Shown here one piece after another: positions 40,695-49,342 of a stretch of DNA of 55,189 bases. Position 1 is the first letter of the stretch. Every line of letters begins with the position of its first letter. A program made the translations under genes and the position numbers. The stretch comes from Prevotellaceae bacterium (GTDB lineage: Bacteria > Bacteroidota > Bacteroidia > Bacteroidales > UBA932): the NCBI GenBank assembly GCA_031276235.1, contig JAISNL010000170.1, positions 1 through 55,189 of the forward strand, read 5' to 3'. The notes under the pieces are model-generated. The model was not told where the DNA came from and ran no database searches. It saw only the letters and a program-made list of their open reading frames with translations.

Positions 40695-42425
40695 TTATTT
40701 CAGTTTTTTCTCTACGGTTTCTAATATTTCATTTTCCAGCAGGCGTGCATTGTCGGCTATTTTTTGGGCTTTTGCAAGCGTTTCGTCCACAAAAACTTTA
40801 TCTTCCAGTCCCAACGCATTTATTTTCACATTCAAAAATGCGCCCAATACTCCCGACCTTGCCGCTAATGCTCCAACGCCGGCATCGCTTATCGAATTGG
40901 GATTTCCCGATTCTGCCATTGCTTTTATCACCTGCATCGAATCGTAGCAAAGTTGCATCACTCTCAATGGCACTTCAATAGCATAACGCGTCGCTTCCTG
41001 TATTTTTTGTTTGCGTATTTGTTTTTCGGCATCTGTTTTTTTCGGCAATGCAAAAGCTTCCATTATTTTGTTGAAAGCATCTGTGTCTTCATCTACTTTT
41101 TTCAGCAGTGCATCCATAGATATTTTGCCGCGTTCAGCCCAATCTGAAAATTCTTCCCAGCGGTCGTCCCAGCCTGCTTTATGTGCAGACAGATTGGCAA
41201 CCATTGTGCCAAGCGCTGCGCCAAGTACTCCCATATATGCAGAAATTGAGCCTCCGCCCGGAGCTGGCGATTCAGATGCCGTTTCGTTTGAAAATTCAGT
41301 AAGATTAAAATCTGTCAGCAGTTTTTTATTATCCTTTTCTGCAAGAATATATTCTATGATTTTTTCCTTTCCGTCAAAGGGATATAACTCATCCAAGCCT
41401 AATGACTTTACCGCAATTTTTATTATTTCATCATCCGAAATGCCTGTCGAACGTTTTTGTTTTTTTAAAAAATATTTTCCTGCATCAAGCATGGCTTTAA
41501 GCGGAACAACTCCTACAAGTTCTGAACCTGTAACTCTCAAACCTCGCGCTGTCGCACATTCGCAGGCTTTGTCGAAAGCGATATGCATTGGCGTTACATC
41601 AATATCGGTGAGATTCATTGATATTTGAGCAATGCCGTATTCCTCAATAAACCATCCAATTGCTTTTACTGATTTTAGTATTCCGGGTATCCATATTTCG
41701 TTGCCGTTTTCGTCAACAATTTTTTTGCTTACAGGCGATGATGTTTCTCTTTTGGGGCGTCCTTTTTCGCGTAAATCGAAAGCTACGGCATTTGCTCTTC
41801 TAACTGATGTTGTATTAAGATTAACATTATAAGCAATTAAAAAATTACGCGCTCCAACAGCAATAGCTCCCGTTTCGGGCATAAATTCGGCGCGTCCGAA
41901 ATCGGGTTTCCATTCGGGATTCGATAATTTTGCTTTTAATCCTTCATATTCTCCCGCTCTGCAATCGGCAAGATTTTTTCGTTGCGGAGTAAAGGCTGCC
42001 ATTTCATAGCAATAGACAGGAATATGAAGTTCATCTCCAATACGTTTTGCAAGTTTCCGAGCGTATTCTACAGTTTCGTCCATAGTAATATTGGCGATTG
42101 GAACAAGTGGCAGTACATCTGTTGCTCCGAAACGCGGATGTTCGCCGTGATGTTTCTTCATGTCTATTAATTCGCTTGCTTTTTTTACCGCGCGAAATGC
42201 GGCTTCGCAAACATTTGCTGGCGCGCCTACAAATGTAACAACTGTGCGGTTTGTGGCTTTACCTGCATCCACGTTTATCAGCGTTACTCCGTCAACACAC
42301 TCGATGCTGTCGGTGATTTGCTTGATAATATTCATATTGTGTCCTTCGCTGAAATTGGGAACACATTCAATCAGTTGAGATTTTTCGGTTTTAGCATCCG
42401 AAATTTGTGTTGATGTTGTATTCAT
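40695..42425 (-). CDS. ftcD: Bifunctional glutamate formimidoyltransferase / formimidoyl-THF cyclodeaminase
   Basis: This 576-aa enzyme moves the formimino group of formimidoylglutamate (from histidine breakdown) to THF, then releases ammonia to give methenyl-THF. The N-terminal domains (about 15-310) have IECVPNFSEGHN, HHGEHPRFGATDVLP (His catalytic region) and AIGWFIEEYGIAQISMNL. The C-terminal cyclodeaminase (about 370-576) has SPAPGGGSISAYMGVLGAAL. It is followed downstream by nothing on this strand; ridA precedes it by 24 bp. No other hut genes are in the window. Confidence 0.95.
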   Translation of the reverse strand: MNTTSTQISDAKTEKSQLIECVPNFSEGHNMNIIKQITDSIECVDGVTLINVDAGKATNRTVVTFVGAPANVCEAAFRAVKKASELIDMKKHHGEHPRFGATDVLPLVPIANITMDETVEYARKLAKRIGDELHIPVYCYEMAAFTPQRKNLADCRAGEYEGLKAKLSNPEWKPDFGRAEFMPETGAIAVGARNFLIAYNVNLNTTSVRRANAVAFDLREKGRPKRETSSPVSKKIVDENGNEIWIPGILKSVKAIGWFIEEYGIAQISMNLTDIDVTPMHIAFDKACECATARGLRVTGSELVGVVPLKAMLDAGKYFLKKQKRSTGISDDEIIKIAVKSLGLDELYPFDGKEKIIEYILAEKDNKKLLTDFNLTEFSNETASESPAPGGGSISAYMGVLGAALGTMVANLSAHKAGWDDRWEEFSDWAERGKISMDALLKKVDEDTDAFNKIMEAFALPKKTDAEKQIRKQKIQEATRYAIEVPLRVMQLCYDSMQVIKAMAESGNPNSISDAGVGALAARSGVLGAFLNVKINALGLEDKVFVDETLAKAQKIADNARLLENEILETVEKKLK

Positions 42426-42449
42426 GTAAGTAGATATTCAATCAATTTA

Positions 42450-42827
42450 TTATTTTGCTGCTACAGTTTCAATTTCTACAAGCGCTCCAAGTGGCAGTTT
42501 GGCAACTTCAAAGGCTACTCGCGCAGGCTGGTTGTATGTATAAAATTCGGCATAAACTTCGTTCATTGCGGCGAAATCATTCATATTATCCAGCAAAACG
42601 GTAGATTTTACTACGTTATCAACAGAATATCCGGCGGCGGAAAGTATTGCTTCAATATTTTTCAGGCATTGCGCTGTTTGTTCTTTAATGCCGCCTTCAA
42701 CAAAACAGGATGTTTCGGGATTAATTGGCAGTTGTCCTGAAATATAAAGCGTTCCGTTTACTTCTATTGCCTGACTGTACGGACCGACAGCCTTTGGCGC
42801 TTTTGTTGTTGAAATTATTTTTTTCAT
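42450..42827 (-). CDS. ridA: RidA-family imine/enamine deaminase
   Basis: The 125-aa protein has the YjgF/RidA signature NQPARVAFEVAKLPLGALVE, including the Arg that binds the substrate carboxylate, plus YSQAIEVNGTLYISGQLPIN and the Glu of ALVEIETVA. RidA hydrolyses 2-aminoacrylate and similar reactive enamines in the cytosol. It is the first gene of a ridA-ftcD pair. Both genes serve amino-acid catabolism that liberates ammonia. Confidence 0.94.
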   Translation of the reverse strand: MKKIISTTKAPKAVGPYSQAIEVNGTLYISGQLPINPETSCFVEGGIKEQTAQCLKNIEAILSAAGYSVDNVVKSTVLLDNMNDFAAMNEVYAEFYTYNQPARVAFEVAKLPLGALVEIETVAAK

Positions 42828-42883
42828 AATCTTTTTATTTTATTTTATCTTGAATTATAATTATTTATGTATAAATTTTAAAA

Positions 42884-45595
42884 TCAATAATTGTCGTAGA
42901 AACTTGAATGTTTTTCATATTTTAATGCATCGCTAAGCATACCTGATTTTGCGCGAATGGTAAATCCCCAGTATTTGCGCATTCCAAAAGGCGACCACGA
43001 GAACGAAAATTCAAAACAGTGCAGGTCGCGAAACAGATTTAATGATGTTGCTGTCAATTGTTTTGCAATCAAATCATATCCTGATGAAAACGATATTTTC
43101 CAATTTTTGGTAAGGCTTAAATCTCCGTTAAAATTGAGTGCGGGACGGTGTGTTTTCACAGTTTTCAGGATTTTTGTTGTCGAATTGTAATTATACGATT
43201 TGTTGAATGAATAATCAAAGCGAAAACTTAACGACCACGGAACGTCAAAATCTACGTAATATGGAGTATAATTATAATCGTCTTCATCGTGATTGTGAGT
43301 ATTCTGCAAATTGCTTTGACTGTTTGGAGCCGAACCTGTTGGTTGCTGCCCTCCGCTTGTTTTGTTGTTGCCGCTTCCTCCGCTGATATGATAATCGGTT
43401 GAAAAAGAGAAAGATGTCAAGTCGCCCAGCCCGAAATGATCTTTCCAGTAAAATTTGTTTATCCGCTGTCCGCGTTCGTTAATATCATACGGAATTAATT
43501 GGAATCCAAAACTGAAACCCAAGCCATCGATAATTGTGGAACGTCCGTTAAATGTAATATTGGACAGGTTCATCGAGTCGGCAAGTAAATTATAGTTTGT
43601 AGAAACGGAGAGCGATTCCAGTATTTTAATTTTTTTCTCAGCGTTTTCTGTGGTATCGTTTTTGGTTTTTACTTTAATTTCCAAAGTATTTCCGAGCGAA
43701 AAACTAATACTTCCATTTGCTTTACTGCTCGATGGCGAGCCTGTATTTGCCGGAGCATCATAAATATTATAATATTCTGTTTTTCCGCTTGCATCTGTCT
43801 GTACTTTTCGCCATCCGTTTGCAGCTATCATTTGGTTTGGAGTGTAATTCAACGAAATATTAGGCGTCATAACATGTCGAATTGCTTTTATTTTGGAATT
43901 TGGACTGAATTTGTCGAACAATCCGAAAACTCTTGTATTAAACGAAATTCCGCCCGAATAGGTATGCGACATTCCAAAATCTCCAAATGACGAAGTTGTA
44001 TCGGCAATTACCGAATTTGTTGAAGAATCCCATTTGCGTTTTATACTTTGGAAATACCATGCCTGTCCGTATCTGATGTTTGGGCTTGCGTTAATATATT
44101 TTGCCAGAGTGAACGATGGTAGAGATATTGAAAAATTATGATTCATTCCATGTCTCATTGCATCCCAAAATGCTTCTTTAAACAATTCGTCTTCTTTTAC
44201 GTTTGAAACATTGTTTGAAAAATTTGTGTTGTATCCGAAACTTACGTTTTCGTAAAATTTCTTTTTGCCTGTACTGCTTTTGCGCCTGAAAGGATAGACA
44301 GTTGTCATTGCAAAAGTGAAATTAGGGAAACCTATGGAATATGTGCTGTCGCGCATGTTTTGGCTGTGATTGAAGCTTGCAGTCATGCTGAACGGCGTGC
44401 CTTCCCAGTTTTTTGAAAATGAAATACTCGAACTTGCCGTATTTTGAAGATAGTCGTTATTTGTTGTCTGCTCGTTGTATCTTTTGTGTGATGATGAAGA
44501 AAAATTCACGTTTGCCTGAAAGGTTGTTGTAGGATTTGTTTGCGCAGCTTTTTGATGACTCCACGCCACCGAATAACTTTTCGACACATTATAATCGGGA
44601 GAACCTTTATCTCCAATTTTTATGGTTGATGACTGAAAATTCAGAGATCCAGAATATTTATAGCGTTTCATATATCTGGATGCAATCTGATAACCCCACG
44701 AACCTTTTGAATACCAATCGCCTGTGATTGTTGCATCGATATGGTCTTTAAACAGGATAAAATAATAGCCGAACTTTTGCAAATAAAATCCGCGTTCGGC
44801 TTCTTCGCCGTAACTTGGAATTATAACGCCCGACGACGCATCCGTCATTAAAGGGAAAAATCCGAAAGGCAAAAACAGCGGCAACGGCACATCTTCTACA
44901 ACCAGATAAGAAAAATCGAATATCATTTGTCCGTTTTTACCTCCTTTGCCATCGCTGTCCGGTTTTTTGGATGGAATCATTTTCGATTTTCTCATTTTTA
45001 CATAAAAGTGAGGATGTTCTGCATCGCAGGTTGTAACTTTTCCGCCTCTTGAATAAACAGTATTGTCGGGCATTTTTTTTATTGTATCGCCATGCATGTA
45101 AGCTTCGCCGTGCTGGGTGATTACTCCGATTATTTTTGCGATTTTTGTTTCAAAATTATAATAAACTTCTTTGATTTTGTACTCATCATTGCCATCCTGA
45201 AAAACGGGATTTCCAACAACATTGCCGGATGTATCTACAAGTCCTTTGGCATAAATAATTTTTGTATCCGAATCAAATTCTATATAATCGGCTTTTATTT
45301 TCTTGTCCTGATATGTAACCTCGGCATTTCTGTAAAGATATGATTTTCCGTTGGCAATATCATAAACAATAGCGCTGTCGGCAGTTTTAAGCACAGGATC
45401 TTCTATGAGCATTTTTGCGCCATCATTTTCAATTACAATCGAATCGGCATATATGGCAACAGAATCAATACTCACAGAAGAGGTATCCTGTATTGTTATT
45501 GTATCCGAAACAGTTTGCGGCATGGAAGCCAAATCATACAAACATCCCGACAACAGTATAAATGTTAATGATATATAACGTATTATTTTTGTCAT
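42884..45595 (-). CDS. lptD: LptD-type LPS assembly outer-membrane protein
   Basis: The 903-aa protein has a signal peptide (about 1-27), an OstA-like beta-jelly domain (about 60-190: YDIANGKSYLYRNAEVTYQD, IKADYIEFDSDTKIIYAKGL) and a large C-terminal barrel (about 240-900) of alternating strands. The sequence YLVVEDVPLPLFLPFGFFPL is a hallmark of Bacteroidetes LptD. LptD, with LptE, inserts LPS in the outer leaflet. An internal polar linker (residue 730-760, NNKTSGGQQPTGSAP) lies in a surface loop. lptE and lptA are not adjacent. Confidence 0.87.
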   Translation of the reverse strand: MTKIIRYISLTFILLSGCLYDLASMPQTVSDTITIQDTSSVSIDSVAIYADSIVIENDGAKMLIEDPVLKTADSAIVYDIANGKSYLYRNAEVTYQDKKIKADYIEFDSDTKIIYAKGLVDTSGNVVGNPVFQDGNDEYKIKEVYYNFETKIAKIIGVITQHGEAYMHGDTIKKMPDNTVYSRGGKVTTCDAEHPHFYVKMRKSKMIPSKKPDSDGKGGKNGQMIFDFSYLVVEDVPLPLFLPFGFFPLMTDASSGVIIPSYGEEAERGFYLQKFGYYFILFKDHIDATITGDWYSKGSWGYQIASRYMKRYKYSGSLNFQSSTIKIGDKGSPDYNVSKSYSVAWSHQKAAQTNPTTTFQANVNFSSSSHKRYNEQTTNNDYLQNTASSSISFSKNWEGTPFSMTASFNHSQNMRDSTYSIGFPNFTFAMTTVYPFRRKSSTGKKKFYENVSFGYNTNFSNNVSNVKEDELFKEAFWDAMRHGMNHNFSISLPSFTLAKYINASPNIRYGQAWYFQSIKRKWDSSTNSVIADTTSSFGDFGMSHTYSGGISFNTRVFGLFDKFSPNSKIKAIRHVMTPNISLNYTPNQMIAANGWRKVQTDASGKTEYYNIYDAPANTGSPSSSKANGSISFSLGNTLEIKVKTKNDTTENAEKKIKILESLSVSTNYNLLADSMNLSNITFNGRSTIIDGLGFSFGFQLIPYDINERGQRINKFYWKDHFGLGDLTSFSFSTDYHISGGSGNNKTSGGQQPTGSAPNSQSNLQNTHNHDEDDYNYTPYYVDFDVPWSLSFRFDYSFNKSYNYNSTTKILKTVKTHRPALNFNGDLSLTKNWKISFSSGYDLIAKQLTATSLNLFRDLHCFEFSFSWSPFGMRKYWGFTIRAKSGMLSDALKYEKHSSFYDNY

Positions 45596-45680
45596 TAAAA
45601 GTTATTATATTTGCACTATGTTTTGTGGCATTTTCACAAAAAGCGTACAAAACTAATGATTTTAAATAAATAATTATAAT

Positions 45681-46865
45681 ATGAAAAATAAGTTTTTGAC
45701 ATCTTTTGAAAAGAACATACTGTATTTTGCATGTTTTTTTGCATTTTTTTGTATTGTTACAGTTCCTGCCGAAGCCCAAAAATATAGTAATCCTCAGCAA
45801 ATCAAAAAAATTGTAATAGATGCGGGGCATGGGGGCAAAGATCCTGGCGCCGTTGGAAAAAAAAGTAAAGAAAAAGATATAACACTTGCCGTTGCTTTAA
45901 AATTGGGCGACCTTATCAGTAAAAATTTTCCTGATGTCGAAGTTATTTATACAAGGAAAACCGATGTTTTTGTTGAAGTGGGCGAACGCGGAAATATTGC
46001 CAATCGCAATCATGCCGACCTGTTTGTTTCAATTCATGTAGATTCTTTCAAACCAAGTGCGCGAGGAGCCTCAACATGGATAATGGGTTTGAATAAATCG
46101 AAAGCAAATCTTGAAGTTGCGCTTCGCGAAAATGCCGTAATTGCATTGGAAGATGACCCAACAAAATATAAAGACTTTTCGCTTGAATCAAGTATTATAA
46201 GTTCGATAATACAAGATGCGCAAATGAAGGAAAGTTACAAATTTGCCGAAATGGTTCAAAACGAAATGATTTCAAACGGACCAATAACAGGCGATCGCGG
46301 CGTACGCCAAGACGGTTTTTTGGTTTTGTGGAAAGCGGCAATGCCGAGAATATTGATAGAATTAGGTTTTATATCAAATCTTGCAGAAGAACAGATTTTG
46401 ATAAAAGATGAAAATCAGGCAAAAATAGCGCAAAATATTTTTTCGGCTTTCAGCAAGTATAAAAAACAGTACGAAGAAAACAACGCACTGGAAACTTTTC
46501 AAACCTCAGACAGTACAAAATTGCCGAAAGCAGAAGAAAAAACCGGCAGCGCCAAAGATGAACAAGAAAACAGAGAAGATAAAACAAATCAAAAAAATAA
46601 CGAATTGTTAATCGAAAAACCTGCATTGCAAAAAATATACGCCGTACAAATAATGGCAATAAACAAAATAATTCCGACATCCTCCAAAGATTTCAAAGGT
46701 CATAAAAATATAAAATATATGAAAGTAGGAAATTATTACAAATACATAACCGGCAATTTTACCAATTTGAACGAAGCAAAACAATTGTGCAAATCGCTGC
46801 AAAAAGATTTCAAAGGAGCGTTTGTTGTTGAAGTTGGCGGCAATAATTTAACGCCGGTAAGGTGA
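45681..46865 (+). CDS. amiC: N-acetylmuramoyl-L-alanine amidase with SPOR domain
   Basis: The protein is 394 aa with an N-terminal signal segment. The amidase_3 zinc domain (about 38-265) shows IVIDAGHGGKDPGAVG (His), the Glu of VEVGERGNIANRN, SIHVDS (His) and LIELGFISN (catalytic Glu). A Lys/Glu-rich linker leads to a C-terminal SPOR-like domain (about 320-390, IYAVQIMAINKII ... NLNEAKQLCKSLQKDF) that should bind denuded glycans at the division site. It cuts peptide stems from peptidoglycan during cell separation. The symbol is by family only. Confidence 0.9.
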   Translation: MKNKFLTSFEKNILYFACFFAFFCIVTVPAEAQKYSNPQQIKKIVIDAGHGGKDPGAVGKKSKEKDITLAVALKLGDLISKNFPDVEVIYTRKTDVFVEVGERGNIANRNHADLFVSIHVDSFKPSARGASTWIMGLNKSKANLEVALRENAVIALEDDPTKYKDFSLESSIISSIIQDAQMKESYKFAEMVQNEMISNGPITGDRGVRQDGFLVLWKAAMPRILIELGFISNLAEEQILIKDENQAKIAQNIFSAFSKYKKQYEENNALETFQTSDSTKLPKAEEKTGSAKDEQENREDKTNQKNNELLIEKPALQKIYAVQIMAINKIIPTSSKDFKGHKNIKYMKVGNYYKYITGNFTNLNEAKQLCKSLQKDFKGAFVVEVGGNNLTPVR

Positions 46866-46968
46866 TTTTTGAACAATGAAATACAAATTTGGTTTAGTTT
46901 GTTATTCTGTCTAAATGTTATTGATAACTGTACAATTCAAAAAAACACATTAATTTCGCTGAATACAA

Positions 46969-47005
46969 AACTTGCAGACCGCTGATATTGTGAGGCCTGC
47001 AAGTT
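46969..47005. terminator. Hairpin between amiC and rpmA
   Basis: AACTTGCAG and CTGCAAGTT form a 9-bp stem round a 19-base loop. On the minus strand a TTTTG tail follows, fitting termination of the rplU-rpmA transcript. On the plus strand it could serve amiC. Confidence 0.6.
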
Positions 47006-47024
47006 TATCATTACAGCACAAAGC

Positions 47025-47282
47025 CTAAGCTTGTGGGATTACGGAAACATACGATTTATTATTGCGTTTGCGGCGAAAAGTAACCTTTCCATCAATCAAA
47101 GCATAAAGAGTGTGATCTTTGCCTATGCCTACATTTTCACCTGGATTGTGAACGGTGCCGCGCTGACGTACCAAAATGTTTCCCGCTATGGCAAGTTGCC
47201 CGCCGAATAATTTTACGCCCAATCGTTTACTGTGCGATTCGCGTCCGTTTTTTGAACTGCCTACACCTTTTTTATGTGCCAT
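47025..47282 (-). CDS. rpmA: 50S ribosomal protein L27
   Basis: The 85-aa protein starts [20 protein letters not shown], exactly the L27 N-terminus that reaches the peptidyl-transferase centre, and contains [20 protein letters not shown]. It has no cleavable Firmicutes-type extension. It is the second gene of the rplU-rpmA operon, 44 bp downstream. Confidence 0.98.
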   Translation of the reverse strand: MAHKKGVGSSKNGRESHSKRLGVKLFGGQLAIAGNILVRQRGTVHNPGENVGIGKDHTLYALIDGKVTFRRKRNNKSYVSVIPQA

Positions 47283-47326
47283 GTTTATAAATTTTTATTG
47301 TTTCTAAATCAAAGTATAATTACATT

Positions 47327-47704
47327 TTAAACGGCTTCTGCATTATTTTCAAGCTCGCCTGTCAATGTTTTTTCTTCGCTTTTACTTTCTTTCATACTGC
47401 TTATCTCTTCAATCTGAATTTGCGTAAACAGTTGGCGATGTCCGTTTTTGACAGCATAGCCTTTTCTTCTTTTTTTCTTAAAAACAATCACTTTATCGCC
47501 TTTAAGATGTTTAAGAATTTTAGCGCTAATTGAGGCATCTTCTATAGCAGGTGTGCCTATATTTACCTGTCCGTCATTATCAATCAGCAGAATTTTATCA
47601 AAACTTACGGAGTCGCCTTCTACGCCTTCCAGACGGTGAACAAACAGTTTTTGATCTTTTTCAACCTTAAATTGTTGACCTGCTATTTCTACTATTGCGT
47701 ACAT
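47327..47704 (-). CDS. rplU: 50S ribosomal protein L21, with C-terminal extension
   Basis: The 125-aa protein has the L21 core in residues 1-103: MYAIVEIAGQQFKVEKDQKL, VIVFKKKRRKGYAVKNGHRQ and the C-terminal LFTQIQIEEI. Some 22 acidic/polar residues follow (SMKESKSEEKTLTGELENNA), beyond the usual 103-residue end. It heads the rplU-rpmA operon and has a clear promoter at 47769-47798. Confidence 0.97.
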   Translation of the reverse strand: MYAIVEIAGQQFKVEKDQKLFVHRLEGVEGDSVSFDKILLIDNDGQVNIGTPAIEDASISAKILKHLKGDKVIVFKKKRRKGYAVKNGHRQLFTQIQIEEISSMKESKSEEKTLTGELENNAEAV

Positions 47705-47768
47705 TAATTTTTATTTTATAATATTGAATATCTTTATTTTAATCTTTACATTAACATTTTTCGGACTG

Positions 47769-47798
47769 CAAAGATAACAAAATTATTTTATTGGCAAA
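47769..47798 (-). promoter_or_regulatory. Promoter for rplU-rpmA
   Basis: On the minus strand TTTG (47795-47798), 18 bp, TATCTTTG (47769-47776) match the consensus very closely. The leader would be about 60 nt. The stretch 47799-48214 has no supported gene. TACCTTTG at 48170-48177 may be the -7 box of the DUF4922 gene. Confidence 0.7.
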
Positions 47799-48214
47799 CA
47801 TATTATAACAATATTTTTATTAAAAACATGTTTTCGATGCCAGGCAAGTACATGTTTGAAGATGTTCAATATGCCTTTATTAAGTATCGATGTCTTTGCA
47901 AAATGATTTCTGTTATAATTGTATCTATCATACTTGCTCTTTTATGTGTTTTAAAAATGTATTCTGCAAATTCGTTGTTCTGCATAAATGTAAATAAATC
48001 CCATTTGTTGTTTCTTTGTATTAAAAATGATGTAAAAATACATGAAGTATCACACAAAATTATAAAAATCTAATTATATAGCATATTATCAACTATAGTG
48101 CCATTCAAATAAACACTTGTCCAAAATTATTGAATTGTTACAGTGTTTCTGATAATACAAAAAAATATATACCTTTGTCGTCTCATATTGTAAATAGTAT
48201 ATCATTAAAAAACA

Positions 48215-49207
48215 ATGAATTTGGACGAAAAATTTTTTTACATACCGGATGCAACCGATAATATTTCATTTTTAACAGAACATCTTTTCAAACAGCAAAC
48301 AACGTTGTGGCAACTTGCCGCTGCAAACTACAAAGGTCTGGGAAAAACGCTTGTTCGCCAGTTGAATATTGATGGAATACATTTCATCATTCAATTCAAT
48401 CCTGAACGTATGCGCTCGTCGTCAGCTAAAATAGATGCAAAGTCAATAAGCGAACGCAAATGTTTTCTTTGTCCGCAAAATCTTCCTTATGAGCAGCAAG
48501 GTATTCCGGTATGCGGCAATTTTTTGATTTTGGTAAATCCTTTTCCGATTTTTCCGAAACATTTGACCATTTCAAATATGCGACACATATCCCAGTCGAT
48601 TGCTGAAAATATAGAAACGATGCTTGACTTATCTACATTATTACCTGATTATATAGTTTTTTATAACGGTCCGAAATGCGGAGCTTCAGCGCCCGATCAC
48701 TTGCATTTTCAAGCTGGCAACAAAGGATTTTTGCCTGTTGAAAACGAATTTGCAGAAATGAACAATCGCTTGCAAATTATGAAATATAAAAGCGTAGAAA
48801 TAAGTTTTGCAGTTGATTATTTGCGCAAAATGATAACTTTGCAATCGGACAACAAAAACGATTTGCTTGATATATTTGAAAAATTGTATGAAATGCTTTC
48901 AACATTGCAGCCGCACGAAGCTGAACCGATGCTGAATATAATTTGTTATGCCGATAAAAATTCGTGGACAGTGCATATTTTTCCGCGAATTAAGCACCGA
49001 CCTGCGCAATTTTTTGAGCAGGGGGAAAATCAACTTTTGATAAGCCCTGCGTCAGTTGACTTCGGCGGAGTGTTTATAACTCCGAGAATCGAAGATTTTG
49101 AAAAAATAACGGAAAATGATATTATTAATATTTTTAATCAAATTACAATAGGTAAAACCGAGTTTGAAAATATCATTTACAAAACTCACAAACTCAAAGA
49201 GCATTAA
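48215..49207 (+). CDS. DUF4922-family HIT/GalT-like protein
   Basis: The protein is 330 aa. The middle resembles nucleotide transferases of the HIT/GalT superfamily: a Cys-pair segment RKCFLCPQNLPYEQQG, the NPFPIFPKHLTISNMRHISQ block, and the catalytic-type SAPDHLHFQAGNKGFLPVE (HxHxQ). The C-terminal part is DUF4922-like and includes FPRIKHRPAQFF. This plan is shared with GDP-L-galactose phosphorylases of plants, but the bacterial substrate is unknown. It appears to be monocistronic. Confidence 0.8.
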   Translation: MNLDEKFFYIPDATDNISFLTEHLFKQQTTLWQLAAANYKGLGKTLVRQLNIDGIHFIIQFNPERMRSSSAKIDAKSISERKCFLCPQNLPYEQQGIPVCGNFLILVNPFPIFPKHLTISNMRHISQSIAENIETMLDLSTLLPDYIVFYNGPKCGASAPDHLHFQAGNKGFLPVENEFAEMNNRLQIMKYKSVEISFAVDYLRKMITLQSDNKNDLLDIFEKLYEMLSTLQPHEAEPMLNIICYADKNSWTVHIFPRIKHRPAQFFEQGENQLLISPASVDFGGVFITPRIEDFEKITENDIINIFNQITIGKTEFENIIYKTHKLKEH

Positions 49208-49342
49208 ACCAGCATATCGCTATTTAATAACTATTCAAGTTGTTTGTTAACAGCAAACATCAAATGAAAATTACTGAATAAAAATACAAGATACTGTACA
49301 CGTAAAAGAAAAATTCGGTAAAATTAAAACAATATTTTTCCT

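Noticed and set aside
47828-48073. 81-aa plus-strand ORF between rplU and the DUF4922 gene
   Set aside because: Amino-acid content is dominated by AT-rich codons, no motif or start signal is visible, and it covers the upstream region of rplU on the other strand.
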